Shown: positions 13,652 to 24,393 of the stretch, one piece after another
How the letters are laid out: each line of letters starts with the position of its first letter
Numbering within the stretch: position 1 is the first letter of the stretch
Source: Panorpa germanica
Taxonomy: Eukaryota > Arthropoda > Insecta > Mecoptera > Panorpidae
Assembly (NCBI GenBank): GCA_963678705.1
Contig: CAVMBN010000187.1
Span: forward strand, 1-64,000
DNA: 64,000 nucleotides
Direction of reading: 5' to 3'
The notes under the pieces: model-generated
The model's input: only the letters and a program-made list of their open reading frames with translations
Database searches by the model: none
Told to the model about the DNA's origin: nothing
Position numbers and translations under genes: made by a program

Positions 13652-14564
13652 GTGTTGCAAAGCAATATTAACGTCCTTGTAAACCAATACGTAGGTCTTC
13701 CTTTTTGTATAAAGTCCTATCTGTCTTGCCAGAGCTTATGCATATATGCATTCATCTCTTTGGCAATATATTTGGTATCGTCTCCAGACTTTTATCCTAC
13801 AGCCGCATTAACTTTAAATCCTCGAAATTTGTCGCATTAATTTTAAATCATCAAAATTTAATTTTTTCAGTTCTAGCGTAATTTGTACTTGAGTAAGTGC
13901 ATGAGTGATTTTTAAATCTAAAGGAATTGTCCCCAATATCACTTGCACCACTTCTGTAGATACAGTTCTGCAACAACGCGTCATCGTCAGTAACATAGTT
14001 CTTTGCATGGAAGATCTGGTAGATTGATCCTGTAATACCATGCCGAAGCACAATACACAACTATTAGCATAAATGCCCCCTTGTATAGTGTCGGCATAGT
14101 TGCCCAATTTAAGCTTCATTCCGTCCTTGTGACACGCGCAAGGTGTGTTACAAGTTTATCATTCGTTGTTATTGTATTTGTTTCGTAGCTTTGTAGCTTC
14201 AAGAAACTACAGATTTTATATATAGCAGGTCGAGAACGGCTTTCTAGGGTTTCTGTACTATTTGCACCGATAAGGATCACATTATCGTTGGCAAAACATA
14301 TGTCTACACAACCTTTCGAGTGAGAAACACAGTTCTCGTCGAATACCATGTTCCAGAGCTCAGGCCCCATTACAGATCGCTAAGGACAACCTTTAGATAG
14401 TTGCCTTTTCATGGAACGGTAATCGGTTTGTAAAATAATGTTCGACAATGAAAATAGTTCTCCATAGCGCAGTAGACGTACCTATAGGTTTCTGCCGGTC
14501 TAATTCTTTGAAGGTCACTTGGCCACTGGACATCAACAAAGGCACACTGAATTTCTATAAATAT
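13652..14564 (-). pseudogene. R1-clade reverse transcriptase remnant with stop in motif B
   Basis: A TAG at 14380-14382 cuts the motif B frame (14116-14370 remains). The C-terminal frame is 13814-14119. It is near-identical to the 8531 unit. Confidence 0.75.
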
Positions 14565-15234
14565 CTCATATTTTACTTGTACTTATGCCTACTTACTTAC
14601 CATTTGTTTGTTACCATTGAATGTTCATGGACGATCAATCACTATTTCCAAGAAAACCGCATATATTGTTCACTTAATCACTTATAACATTTATTACACT
14701 CTCATTATTATTTAATACACGCATTTATAAAACTAATTCTTGTGTTTTAATATTATTTATAGTTAATGTTATTCGACTTACTTGATAGTGGGCGGCAACC
14801 TTTTGTCTTCCGTATATTTGTAGTGTTTATATGAGGTCTTCCTTATATATCTCTACAGATTTCTTGAATTTTAAACCACTTGATGTTTTAGCACTAACAC
14901 TAACCTGATTATTATCACTTTTTTGTCTATCGCACTTATTAATGTCTTATATCAAACATCAAAGTTACAAATTTAAGGTTATGTTTATAAGACCGCGTGT
15001 ACGCGTAATGAAAAATTCGTTTTTAACACTGGTTTCCAACTGTCAAACTTTTGTAAAAACACTTTGTTTAGGGTAAATTAACACAAATTTAAAACAAACT
15101 TAAATACTTTTCGTTTGAAAAAGTATTCATATAATTTATTTAATTTTTTTCCATAATTAATTTCTCACTATTAATCACTTTTTTCACCTAAAGTAGCAGG
15201 AGCCGATCACACACATAGTAGATAAGAACCACTT

Positions 15235-16550
15235 GTGTTGCAAAGCAATATTAACGTCCTTGTAAACCAATACGTAGGTCTTCCTTTTTGTATTAAGTCC
15301 CATCTGTCTTGCTAGAGCTTATGCATATATGCATTCATCTCTTTGGCAATATATTTGGTATCGTCTCCAGACTTTTATCCTACAGCCGCATTAACTTTAA
15401 ATCCTCGAAATTTGTCGCATTAATTTCAAATCATCAAAATTTGATTTTTTCAGTTCTAGCGTAATTTGTACTTGAGTAAGTGCATGAGTGATTTTTAAAT
15501 CTAAAGGAATTGTCCCTAATATCACTTGCACCACTTCTGTAGATACAGTTCTGCAACAACGCGTCATCGTCAATAACATAGTTCTTTGCATGGAAGATCT
15601 GGAAGATTGATCCTGTAATACCATGCCGAAGCACAATACACAACTATTAGCATAAATGCCCCCTTGTATTGTGTCGGCATAGTTGCCGAGTTTAAGCTTC
15701 ATTGCGTCCTTGTGACACGCGCAAGGTGTGTTACAGTTTATCATTTGGCAATATATTTGGTATCGTCTCCAGACTTTTAACCTACAGCCGCATTAACTTT
15801 AAATCCTCGAAATTTGTCGCATTAATTTTAAATCATAAAAAATTTGATTTTTTTAGTTCTAGCGTAATTTGTACTTGAGTAAGTGCAAGAGTGATTTTTA
15901 AATCTAAAGGAATTGTCCCCAATATCACTTGCACCACTTCTGTAGATACAGTTCTGCAACAACGCGTCATCGTCAATAACATAGTTCTTTGCATGGAAGA
16001 TCTAGAAGATTGATCCTGTTTTACCATGCCGAAGCACAATACACAACTATTAGCATAAATGCCCCCTTGTATAGTGTCGGCATAGTTGCCGAGTTTAAGC
16101 TTTATTTTGTCCTTGTGACACGCGCAAGGTGTGTTACAAGTTTATCATTCGTTGTTACAGTATTTGTTTCGTAGCTTTGTAGCTTCAAGAAACTACAGAT
16201 TTTAAATATAGCAGGTCGAGAACGGCTTTTTAGGGTTTCTGTACTATTTGCAGCGATAAGGATCACATTATCGTTGGCAAAACATATGTCTACACAACCT
16301 TTCGAGTGAGAAACACAGTTCTCGTCGAATACCATGTTCCAGAGCTCAGGCCCCATTACAGATCGCTGAGGACAACCTTTAGATAGTTGCCTTTTCATGG
16401 AACGGTAATCGGTTTGTAAAATAATGTTCGACAATGAAAATAGTTCTCCATAGCGCAGTAGACGTACCTATAGGTTTTTGCCGGTCTAATTCTTTAAAGG
16501 TCACTTGGCCACCGGACATCAACAAAGGCACACTGAATTTCTATAAATAT
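15235..16550 (-). pseudogene. R1-clade reverse transcriptase remnant, long form without the 35-bp deletion
   Basis: The 402-bp duplication is present (15343-15744 and 15745-16146), but the 35 bp missing from the other long units is still here (16112-16146). The frames therefore stay separate: 15397-15744, 15833-16039 and 16102-16434. This looks like the pre-deletion state of the long unit. Confidence 0.77.
15343..16146. repeat. 402-bp internal tandem duplication, complete form
   Basis: Both copies (15343-15744, 15745-16146) are full length. The 35 bp lost elsewhere are present at 16112-16146, which places the duplication before the deletion. Confidence 0.9.
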
Positions 16551-17223
16551 CTCATATACATACTTGTACTTATGCCTACTTACTTACCATTTGTTTGTTA
16601 CCATTGATTGTTCATGAACGATCAAATACTATTTACAAGAAAACCGCATATATTGTTCACTTAATGACTTATAACAATTAATACACTCTCATTATTATTT
16701 AAAACACGCATTTATATAAACTAATTCTTGTGTTTTAATATTATTTATAGTTAATGTTATTCGACTTACTTGATAGTGGGCGGCAACCTTTTGTCTTCCG
16801 TATATTTGTAGTGTTTATATGAGGTCTTCCTTATATATCTCTATAGATTTCTTGAATTTTAAACCACTTGATGTTTTAGCACTAACACTAACCTAATTAT
16901 TATCACTTTTTTTGTCTATCGCACTTATTAATGTCTTATATCAAACATCAAAGTTACAAATTTGAGGTTATGTTTATAAGACCGCGTGTTCGCGTAATGA
17001 AAAATTCGTTTTTAACACTGGTTTCCAACTGTCAAACTTTTGTAAAAACACTTTGTTTAGGGTAAATTAACACAAATTTAAAACAAACTTAAATACTTTT
17101 CGTTTGAAAAAGTATTCATATAATTTATTTAATTTTTTTCCATAATTAATTTCTCACTTTTAATCACTTTTTTCACCTAAAGTAGCAAGAGCCGATTACA
17201 CACATAGTAGATAGGAACCATTT

Positions 17224-18136
17224 GTGTTGCAAAGCAATATTAACGTCCTTGTAAACCAATACGTAGGTCTTCTTTTTTGTATTAAGTCCCATCTGTCTTG
17301 CCAGAGCTTATGCATATATGCATTTATCTCTTTGGCAATATATTTAGTATCGTCTCCAGACTTTTATCCTACAGCTGCATTAACTTTAAATCCTCGAAAT
17401 TTGTCGCAATAATTTTAAATCATAAAAAATTTGATTTTTTTAGTTCTAGCGTAATTTGTACTTGAGTAAGTGCATGAGTGATTATTAAATCTAAAGGAAT
17501 TGTCCCCAATATCACTTGCACCACTTCTGTAGATACAGTTCTGCAACAACGCTTTATCGTCAATAACATAGTTCTTTGCATGGAAGATCTGGAAGATTGA
17601 TCCTGTAATACCATGCCGAAGCACAATACACAACTATTAGCATAAATGCCCCCTTGTATAGTGTCGGCATAGTTGCCGAGTTTAAGCTTCATTCCGTCCT
17701 TGTGACACGCGCAAGGTGTGTTACAAGTTTATCATTCGTTGTTACTGTATTTGTTTCGTAGCTTTGTAGCTTCAAGAAACTACAGATTTTATATATAGCA
17801 GGTCGAGAACGGCTTTCTAGGGTTTCTGTACTATTTGCACCGATAAGAATCACATTATCGTTGGCAAAACATATGTCTACACAACTTTTCGAGTAAGAAA
17901 TACTGTTCTCGTCGAATACCATGTTCCAGAGCTCAGGCTCCGTTACAGATCGCTGAGGACAACCTTTAGATAGTTGCCTTTTTATGGAACGGTAATTGGT
18001 TTGTAAAATAATGTTCGACAATGGAAATAGTTCTCCATAGCGCAGTAGATGTACCTATAGCTTTTTGCCGGTCTAATTCTTTGAAGGTCACTTGGCCACC
18101 GGACATCAACAAAGGCACACTGAATTTCTATAAATA
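17224..18136 (-). pseudogene. R1-clade reverse transcriptase remnant, recombinant type
   Basis: Its left part matches the 1826/6947/12068 type (90-codon frame 17420-17692). Its right part (17689-18021) has private changes such as NYRSIKRQ and VTEPELW. The switch at about 17,775-17,850 marks the end of block 1 and suggests a crossover between unit types. Confidence 0.75.
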
Positions 18137-18810
18137 TCTCATATACATACTTGTACTTATGCCTACTTACTTACTATTTGTTTGTTACCATTGAATGTTC
18201 ATGAACGATCAATCACTATTTCCAAGAAAACCGCATATATTGTTCACTTTATCACTTATAACAATTAATACACTCTCATTATTATTTAAAACACGCATTT
18301 ATATAAACTAATTCTTGTGTTTTAATATTATTTATAGTTAATGTTATTCGACTTACTTGATAGTGGGCGGCAACCTTTTGTCTTCCGTATACTTGTAGTG
18401 TTTATATGAGGTCTTCCTTATATATCTCTACAGATTTCTTGAATTTTAAACCACTTGATGTTTTAGCACTAACACTAACCTAATTATTATCACTTTTTTT
18501 GTCTATCGCACTTATTAATGTCTAATATCAAACAACAAAGTTACAAATTTGAGGTTATGTTTATAAGACAGCGTGTACGCGTAATAAAAAATTCGTTTTT
18601 AACACTGGTTTCCAACTGTCAAACTTTTGTAAAAACACTTTGTTTAGGGTAAATTAACACAAATTTAAAACAAACTTAAATACTTTTCGTTTGAAAAAGT
18701 ATTCATATAATTTATTTAATTTTTTTCCATAATTAATTTCTCACTTTTAATCACTTTTTTCACCTAAAGTAGCAGGAGCCGATCACACACATAGTAGATA
18801 GAAACGACTT

Positions 18811-19724
18811 GTGTTTCAAAGCAATATTAACGTCCTTGTAAACCAATACGTAGGTCTTCCTTTTTGTATTAAGTACCATCTGTCTTGCCAGAGCTTATGC
18901 ATATATGCATTCATCTCTTTGGCAATATATTTGGTATCGTCTCCAGACTTTTATCCTACAGCCGCATTAACTTTAAATCCTCGAAATTTGTCGCATTAAT
19001 TTTAAATCATGAAAAATTTGATTTTTTTAGTTCTAGCGTAAATTGTACTTGAGTAAGTGCATGAGTGATTTTTAAATCTAAAGGAATTGTCCCCAATATC
19101 ACTTGCACCACTTCTGTAGATACAGTTCTGCAACAACGCGTCATCGTCAATAACATATTTCTTTGCATGGAAGATCTGGAAGATTGATCCTGTTATACCA
19201 TGCCGAAGCACAATACACAACTATTAGCATAAATGCCCCCTTGTATAGTGTCGGCATAGTTGCCGAGTTTAAGCTTCATTCCGTCCTTGTGACACGCGCA
19301 AGGTGTGTTACAAGTTTATCATTCGTTGTTACAGTATTTGTTTCGTAGCTTTGTAGCTTTAAGAAACTACAGATTTTATATATAGCAGGTCGAGAACGGC
19401 TTTCTAGGGTTTCTGTACTATTTGCACCGATAAGGATCACATTATCGTTGGCAAAACATATGTCTACACAACCTTTCGAGTGAGAAACACAGTTCTCGTC
19501 GAATACCATGTTCCAGAGCTCAGGCCCTATTACAGATCGCTAAGGACAACCTTTAGATAGTTGCCTTTTCATGGAACGGTAATCGGTTTGTAAAATAATG
19601 TTCGACAATGAAAATAGTTCTCCATAGCGCAGTAGACGTACCTATAGGTTTTTGCCGGTCTAATTCTTTAAAGGTCACTTGGCCACCGGACATCAACAAA
19701 GGCACACTGAATTTCTATAAATAT
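18811..19724 (-). pseudogene. R1-clade reverse transcriptase remnant with stop in motif B
   Basis: A TAG at 19540-19542 breaks motif B. The next Met-started stretch is 19276-19509 (77 codons). The unit start reads GTGTTTCAAAGC. Confidence 0.73.
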
Positions 19725-20397
19725 CTCATATACATACTTGTACTTATGCCTACTTACTTACCATTTGTTTGTTACCATTGATTGTTCATGAACGATCAAA
19801 TACTATTTACAAGAAAACCGCATATATTGTTCACTTAATGACTTATAACAATTAATACACTCTCATTATTATTTAAAACACGCATTTATATAAACTAATT
19901 CTTGTGTTTTAATATTATTTATAGTTAATGTTATTCGACTTACTTGATAGTGGGCGGCAACCTTTTGTCTTCCGTATATTTGTAGTGTTTATATGAAGTC
20001 TTCCTTATATATCTCTATAGATTTCTTGAATTTTAAACCACTTGATGTTTTAGCACTAACACTAACCTAATTATTATCACTTTTTTTGTCTATCGCACTT
20101 ATTAATGTCTTATATCAAACATCAAAGTTACAAATTTGAGGTTATGTTTATAAGACCGCGTGTACGCGTAATGAAAAATTCGTTTTTAACACTGGTTTCC
20201 AACTGTCAAACTTTTGTAAAAACACTTTGTTTAGGGTAAATTAACACAAATTTAAAACAAACTTAAATACTTTTCGTTTGAAAAAGTATTCATATAATTT
20301 ATTTAATTTTTTTTTATAATTAATTTCTCACTTTTAATTACTTTTTTCACCTAAAGTAGCAAGAGCCGATTACACACATAGTAGATAGGAACCACTT

Positions 20398-21308
20398 GTG
20401 TTGCAAAGCAATATTAACGTCCTTGTAAACCAATACGTAGGTCTTCTTTTTTGTATTAAGTCCCATCTGTCTTGCCAGAGCTTATGCATATATGCATTCA
20501 TCTCTTTGGCAATATATTTGGTATCGTCTCCAGACTTTTATCCTACAGCTGCATTAACTTTAAATCCTCGAAATTTGTCGCATTAATTTTAAATCATAAA
20601 AAATTTGATTTTTTCAGTTCTAGCGTAATTTGTACTTGAGTAAGTGCATGAGTGATTTTTAAATCTAAAGGAATTGTCCCCAATATCAGTTGCACCACTT
20701 CTGTAGATACAGTTCTGCAACAACGCGTCATCGTCAATAACATAGTTCTTTGCATGGAAGATCTAGAAGATTGATCCTGTTTTACCATGCCGAAGCACAA
20801 TACACAACTATTAGCATAAATGCCCCCTTGTATAGTGTCGGCATAGTTGCCGAGTTTAAGCTTCATTCCGTCCTTGTGACACGCGCAAGGTGTGTTACAA
20901 GTTTATCATTCGTTGTTACTGTATTTGTTTCGTAGCTTTGTAGCTTTAAGAAACTACAGATTTTATATATAGCAGGTCGAGAACGGCTTTCTAGGGTTTC
21001 TGTACTATTTGCACCGATAAGGATCACATTATCGTTGGCAAAACATATGTCTACACAACCTTTCGAGTGAGAAACACAGTTCTCATCGAATACCATGTTT
21101 CAGAGCTCAGACCCCATTACAGATCGCTGAGGACAACCTTTAGATAGTTGCCTTTTCATGGAACGGTAAACGGTTTGTAAAATAATGTTTGACAATGAAA
21201 ATAGTTCTCCATAGCGCAGTAGACGTACATATAGGTTTTTGCCGGTCTAATTTGTAGGTCACTTGGCCACCGGACATTAACAAAGGCACACTGAATTTCT
21301 ATAAATAT
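20398..21308 (-). pseudogene. R1-clade reverse transcriptase remnant with stop after motif B
   Basis: TGG of the LWN triplet is TGA at 21100-21102. Remaining frames are 20863-21096 and 20594-20866. The small deletion near 21250 also shifts the motif A-B linker. Confidence 0.73.
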
Positions 21309-22055
21309 CTCATATACATACTTGTACTTATGCCTACTTACTTACCATTTGTTTGTTACCATTGAATGTTCATGAACGATCAATCACTATTTCCAAGAAA
21401 ACCGCATATATTGTTCACTAAATCACTTATAACAATTAATACACTCTCTTTATTATGTAAAACACGCATTTATATAAACTAATTCTTGTGTTTTAATATT
21501 ATTTATAGTTAATGTTATTCGACTTACTTGATAGTGGGCGGCAACCTTTTGTCTTCCGTATATTTGTAGTGTTTAAATGAGGTCTTCCTTATTTATCTCT
21601 ACAGATTTCTTGAATTTTAAACCACTTGATGTTTTAGCACTAACACTAACCTAATTATTATCACTTTTTTTGTCTATCGCACTTATTAATGTCTTATATC
21701 AAACATTAAAGTTACAAATTTGAGGTTATGTTTATAAGACCGCGTGTACGCGTAATGAAAAATTTGTTTTTAACACTGGTTTCCAACTGTCAAACTTTTG
21801 TAAAAACACTTTGTTTAGGGTAAATTAACACAAATTTAAAACAAACTTAAATACTTTTCGTTTGAAAAAATATTCATATAATTTATTTAATTTTTTTCCA
21901 TAATTAATTTCTCACTTTTAATCACTTTTTTCACCTAAAGTAGCAGGAGCTGATCACACACATAGTAGATAGGAACCACTTGTATTGCAAAGCAATATTA
22001 ACGTCCTTGTAAACCAATACGTAGGTCTTCCTTTTTGTATTAAGTCCCATCTGTC

Positions 22056-22057
22056 TA
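22056..22057. other. 456-bp deletion junction inside satellite unit (copy 1)
   Basis: CATCTGTCT is followed directly by AGCTTGTAGCTTC instead of TGCCAGAGC. This removes the segment between the KLWQDRWD tail and the post-motif-C region. The unit is 1,130 bp without the LTR element. Confidence 0.88.
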
Positions 22058-22231
22058 GCTTGTAGCTTCAAGAAACTACAGATTTTATATATAGCAGGTC
22101 GAGAACGGCTTTCTAGGGTTTCTGTACTATTTGCACCGATAAGGATCACATTATCGTTGGTAAAACATATGTCTACACAACCTTTCGAGTGAGAAACACA
22201 GTTCTCGTCGAATACCATGTTCCAGAGCTCA

Positions 22232-22236
22232 GGCCC
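22232..22236. repeat. Target-site duplication GGCCC, left (copy 1)
   Basis: GGCCC precedes the LTR. The uninterrupted site in other units reads CAGGCCCCATTAC. Confidence 0.93.
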
Positions 22237-22411
22237 TGTAATAATAATACTCAAGATTCACTCTTTAAGATTTAATCAGATATAATTAGACTAGTGATAT
22301 TTTGTTTTTGTATCATAATAATGAAATCTAATACTACTAGATTTCAGACGTACTACTAGAATCATTACATTAATACTACTAGATTTCAGACATACTACTA
22401 GAATCATTACA
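22237..22411 (-). repeat. 3' LTR, copy 1 (175 bp)
   Basis: Identical to the 5' LTR except G for A at 22350. The two 42-bp repeats lie at 22329-22370 and 22371-22411. The copy of the segment matching the putative primer lies at 22271-22287. Confidence 0.93.
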
Positions 22412-22425
22412 TTCTTCCAGCCTCT
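22412..22425 (-). promoter_or_regulatory. Polypurine tract, copy 1
   Basis: The sense strand reads AGAGGCTGGAAGAA directly before the TGTAAT of the 3' LTR. It is purine-rich apart from CT in the middle and fits the plus-strand priming site. It starts right after the pol stop codon. Confidence 0.75.
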
Positions 22426-22935
22426 TTAGTGTTTTACGTAGTCTGCAAGATGGGGCGGTGGACGTCTGTTTCGCTCGGGAGGTTTCTTTACAATAGGTAT
22501 GTCATCGTTAGAAGGATTGGTAACAGGTTCTTGTCTAAAATCTTCTATCGGTGTAATTTCTGGTGGGTGTAGCGTTATACTTCCTTCGTCTTCTTCATCA
22601 GACACTTGAAGATTAGATTTTTCTGACAATATGTCGCTTCCTCGAGGAGCCAAATGGCGAACTGATATTGTACTCTCTCTTCCATTTGCTAATTTAACAT
22701 GAGCATATTCTGAATTAGCTTCAATTAATTCTACTTCTTCTACCAATGGATCATATTTGCTGTTTCGCACCATCTTTTTCATTAGAACAGTGCCTGGAGT
22801 AGTTAGCCATGTCGGTATAGAAATACCACTTAACGATTTACGTTGATGAGTAAACATACGTTCGTGTGGAGATGCATTGGTAGCAGTACATAATAGAGAT
22901 CGTATGGAATGTAAAGCTGTGTTGAGTACTGTTTC
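22426..22935 (-). CDS. Integrase C-terminal segment (codons 1028-1196), copy 1
   Basis: In frame after the second stop, it carries LHSIRSLLCTATNASPHERM, a conserved stretch after the integrase core. A small beta-rich module follows (VELIEANSEYAHVKLANG...SVRHLAP), then an acidic linker and a Pro/Arg-rich end (PPERNRRPPPHLADY). No chromodomain is visible. The ATG at 22857 is internal to the polyprotein. Confidence 0.85.
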   Translation of the reverse strand, partial: ETVLNTALHSIRSLLCTATNASPHERMFTHQRKSLSGISIPTWLTTPGTVLMKKMVRNSKYDPLVEEVELIEANSEYAHVKLANGRESTISVRHLAPRGSDILSEKSNLQVSDEEDEGSITLHPPEITPIEDFRQEPVTNPSNDDIPIVKKPPERNRRPPPHLADYVKH

Positions 22936-24393
22936 TTATTGCGTAATTGGCGTATCTGTCGATTTTAACAATAATGTCACCGCTTTCCAAATAATGCCAT
23001 TATATCGTTCAACTTGTCCATTCCCTTGAGGGTTGTAGGGAGTAGAATTGCAAGTAGCAATTCCTCTGGCATGTAAGTAGACTTTTAAATTCTGTGACAT
23101 GAATGAAGATCCTTTATCTGAATGTATAAAGGAAGGCATGCCAAAGATATCAAATACGTTTTGAAGGCATTTCTTCACAGTAGATGACGTCATATCAGAA
23201 CATGGAAAAGCAAAGGGAAATCTAGAATATTCGTCTATAATTGTTAGCATGTATTTGTTTCTTGTAGCTGATGGTATTGGCCCTTCAAAGTCTATGCTTA
23301 GTCGTTCGAAAGGGGAAGTAGCTTTAATAAGTTTCCCTGAATCATTTTTATGAAATCTGGGTTTCAGTTCTGCACATACTTTACATGAAGCTGTAATTTT
23401 TTTAATTTCCTCTACAGAGTAAGGTAGATTTCGGCATCGTATGTAATGCGCCATCCTTGTAACTCCAGGATGACATAGATTTTCATGTAGATTGATTAGT
23501 GTATCGTTTGGTGTAGTAGTACCACAGTACCTTGAGAAATTTTGATATCCTGAGGTAAAGCCACATATTCTGGAAAAAATATCAGCTGCTAGATTATCTT
23601 TTCCTGGACGGTAAATTATTTCGTAGTTGTAACATGATAACTCAAGTCGCCATCTCATTATTTTGTCATTTTTAATTTTACCAGCCCTTTTATTATTAAA
23701 CATAAATGATACTGACTTTTGGTCAGTAACTAATTGAAATCGATTTCCTATAAGATAATGTCTCCATTTCCTTAATGATTCAACGATAGCATATGCTTCT
23801 TTTTCAATTGCTGAATGTCTTCTCTCACTTGCTGACAATGTTCTTGAGAAGAAAGCAATTGGTCTTCCAGACTGGTTTAGTGTAGCAGCGATAGCTTTAT
23901 CAGAAGCGTCAGTTTCTACAACAAAGGGAACGTTATCTTCTATAGCCATCACTAAAGAGTTCCTAACATCATTTTTCAAATTTTCGAAAGCTTCTTTTAG
24001 GTCAGGAGTCATTGGGAAGGATTTATTTTGTACTAGTGGCTGAATTTTCTTTGAAAAATTAGGTATCCACTTAGAGTAATATGCAAATAATCCAATAATC
24101 CTACGTAAAGATGCTATATCTAAAGGAGGTTGTAACTTTTCTAAGGGTTTAAGTCGATCAGAATCCGGTTTAATCGTTTTGTTTGTTATAGTATATCCTA
24201 ATAGATTGATTGTAGTTACGGAGTAAGTACATTTCTCTTCATTTAATGTTATGCCAAATTTCTTTGCTGCATTAAGAAATTTCTGTAAATTTTTATCATG
24301 TTCTTCCTGAGTATGTCCACAAACAGTTACATCGTCAATGTTAGCGTAAGTATCTTTAAGATGTTCTGTTTGTATTATCTTATCAATAGTTCT
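22936..24393 (-). CDS. RT C-terminal part, RNase H and integrase core segment (codons 542-1026), copy 1
   Basis: Reading continues in frame after the first stop. RT motif C is NIDD (D561, D562), with Asn at the usual Tyr/Phe position. RNase H shows D703 (ETDAS), E738/E740 (AIEKEA), D765 (TDQ) and D812 (AAD). The integrase zinc-binding region has H844, H849, C878 and C881. The catalytic triad is D909, D967 and E1003 with 35 residues between the last two (DD35E). The first Met in this segment is codon 669 at 24012, but that is just an internal Met of the polyprotein, not a real start. Confidence 0.88.
   Translation of the reverse strand, partial: RTIDKIIQTEHLKDTYANIDDVTVCGHTQEEHDKNLQKFLNAAKKFGITLNEEKCTYSVTTINLLGYTITNKTIKPDSDRLKPLEKLQPPLDIASLRRIIGLFAYYSKWIPNFSKKIQPLVQNKSFPMTPDLKEAFENLKNDVRNSLVMAIEDNVPFVVETDASDKAIAATLNQSGRPIAFFSRTLSASERRHSAIEKEAYAIVESLRKWRHYLIGNRFQLVTDQKSVSFMFNNKRAGKIKNDKIMRWRLELSCYNYEIIYRPGKDNLAADIFSRICGFTSGYQNFSRYCGTTTPNDTLINLHENLCHPGVTRMAHYIRCRNLPYSVEEIKKITASCKVCAELKPRFHKNDSGKLIKATSPFERLSIDFEGPIPSATRNKYMLTIIDEYSRFPFAFPCSDMTSSTVKKCLQNVFDIFGMPSFIHSDKGSSFMSQNLKVYLHARGIATCNSTPYNPQGNGQVERYNGIIWKAVTLLLKSTDTPITQ

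Larger units (their letters stand above)
1..17780. repeat. Higher-order repeat block 1: 5,121-bp three-unit period
   Basis: Equivalent positions recur every 5,121 bp: 1826/6947/12068, 3410/8531/13652 and 4993/10114/15235. Copies run roughly 1-5122, 5123-10243, 10244-15364 and a partial copy from 15365. Each period contains two normal units and one long unit with an internal 402-bp duplication. The fourth copy's long unit is 35 bp longer, so its spacing is 5,156 bp. Homology to the period stops near 17,775-17,850, where the next unit carries different variants. Spacers without coding remnants lie at 1153-1825, 2740-3409, 4323-4992, 6274-6946, 7861-8530, 9444-10113, 11395-12067, 12982-13651, 14565-15234 and 16551-17223. 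All are the same AT-rich sequence. Confidence 0.93.
17781..21774. repeat. Ordinary satellite units between block 1 and the LTR-element block
   Basis: Units starting at 18811 and 20398, plus the tail of 17224, follow at 1,584-1,587 bp spacing without the 5,121-bp pattern. Spacers are 18137-18810, 19725-20397 and 21309-21981. The 20398 unit is 3-4 bp short where the usual CTTTGAAGG near 21250 reads TGTAGG. No other gene or RNA is visible. Confidence 0.85.
21982..22236 (-). pseudogene. R1-clade reverse transcriptase remnant, 3' part, split by LTR element (copy 1)
   Basis: This is the part of the unit lying 3' (in RT sense) of the LTR insertion. It is joined across a 456-bp internal deletion at 22056/22057, which removes the C-terminal RT segment. 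The LTR element interrupts the GPELW codons of motif B. The rest of the remnant resumes at 26213. Confidence 0.78.

Noticed and set aside
15989-16174. 61-codon plus-strand ORFs starting MHGRS
   Set aside because: Antisense shadow of the RT remnant, seen in only a few units.
21931-22254. 107-codon minus-strand ORF across the deletion junction and LTR edge
   Set aside because: It starts inside the LTR end and crosses an accidental junction, so it is a chance fusion of satellite frames.
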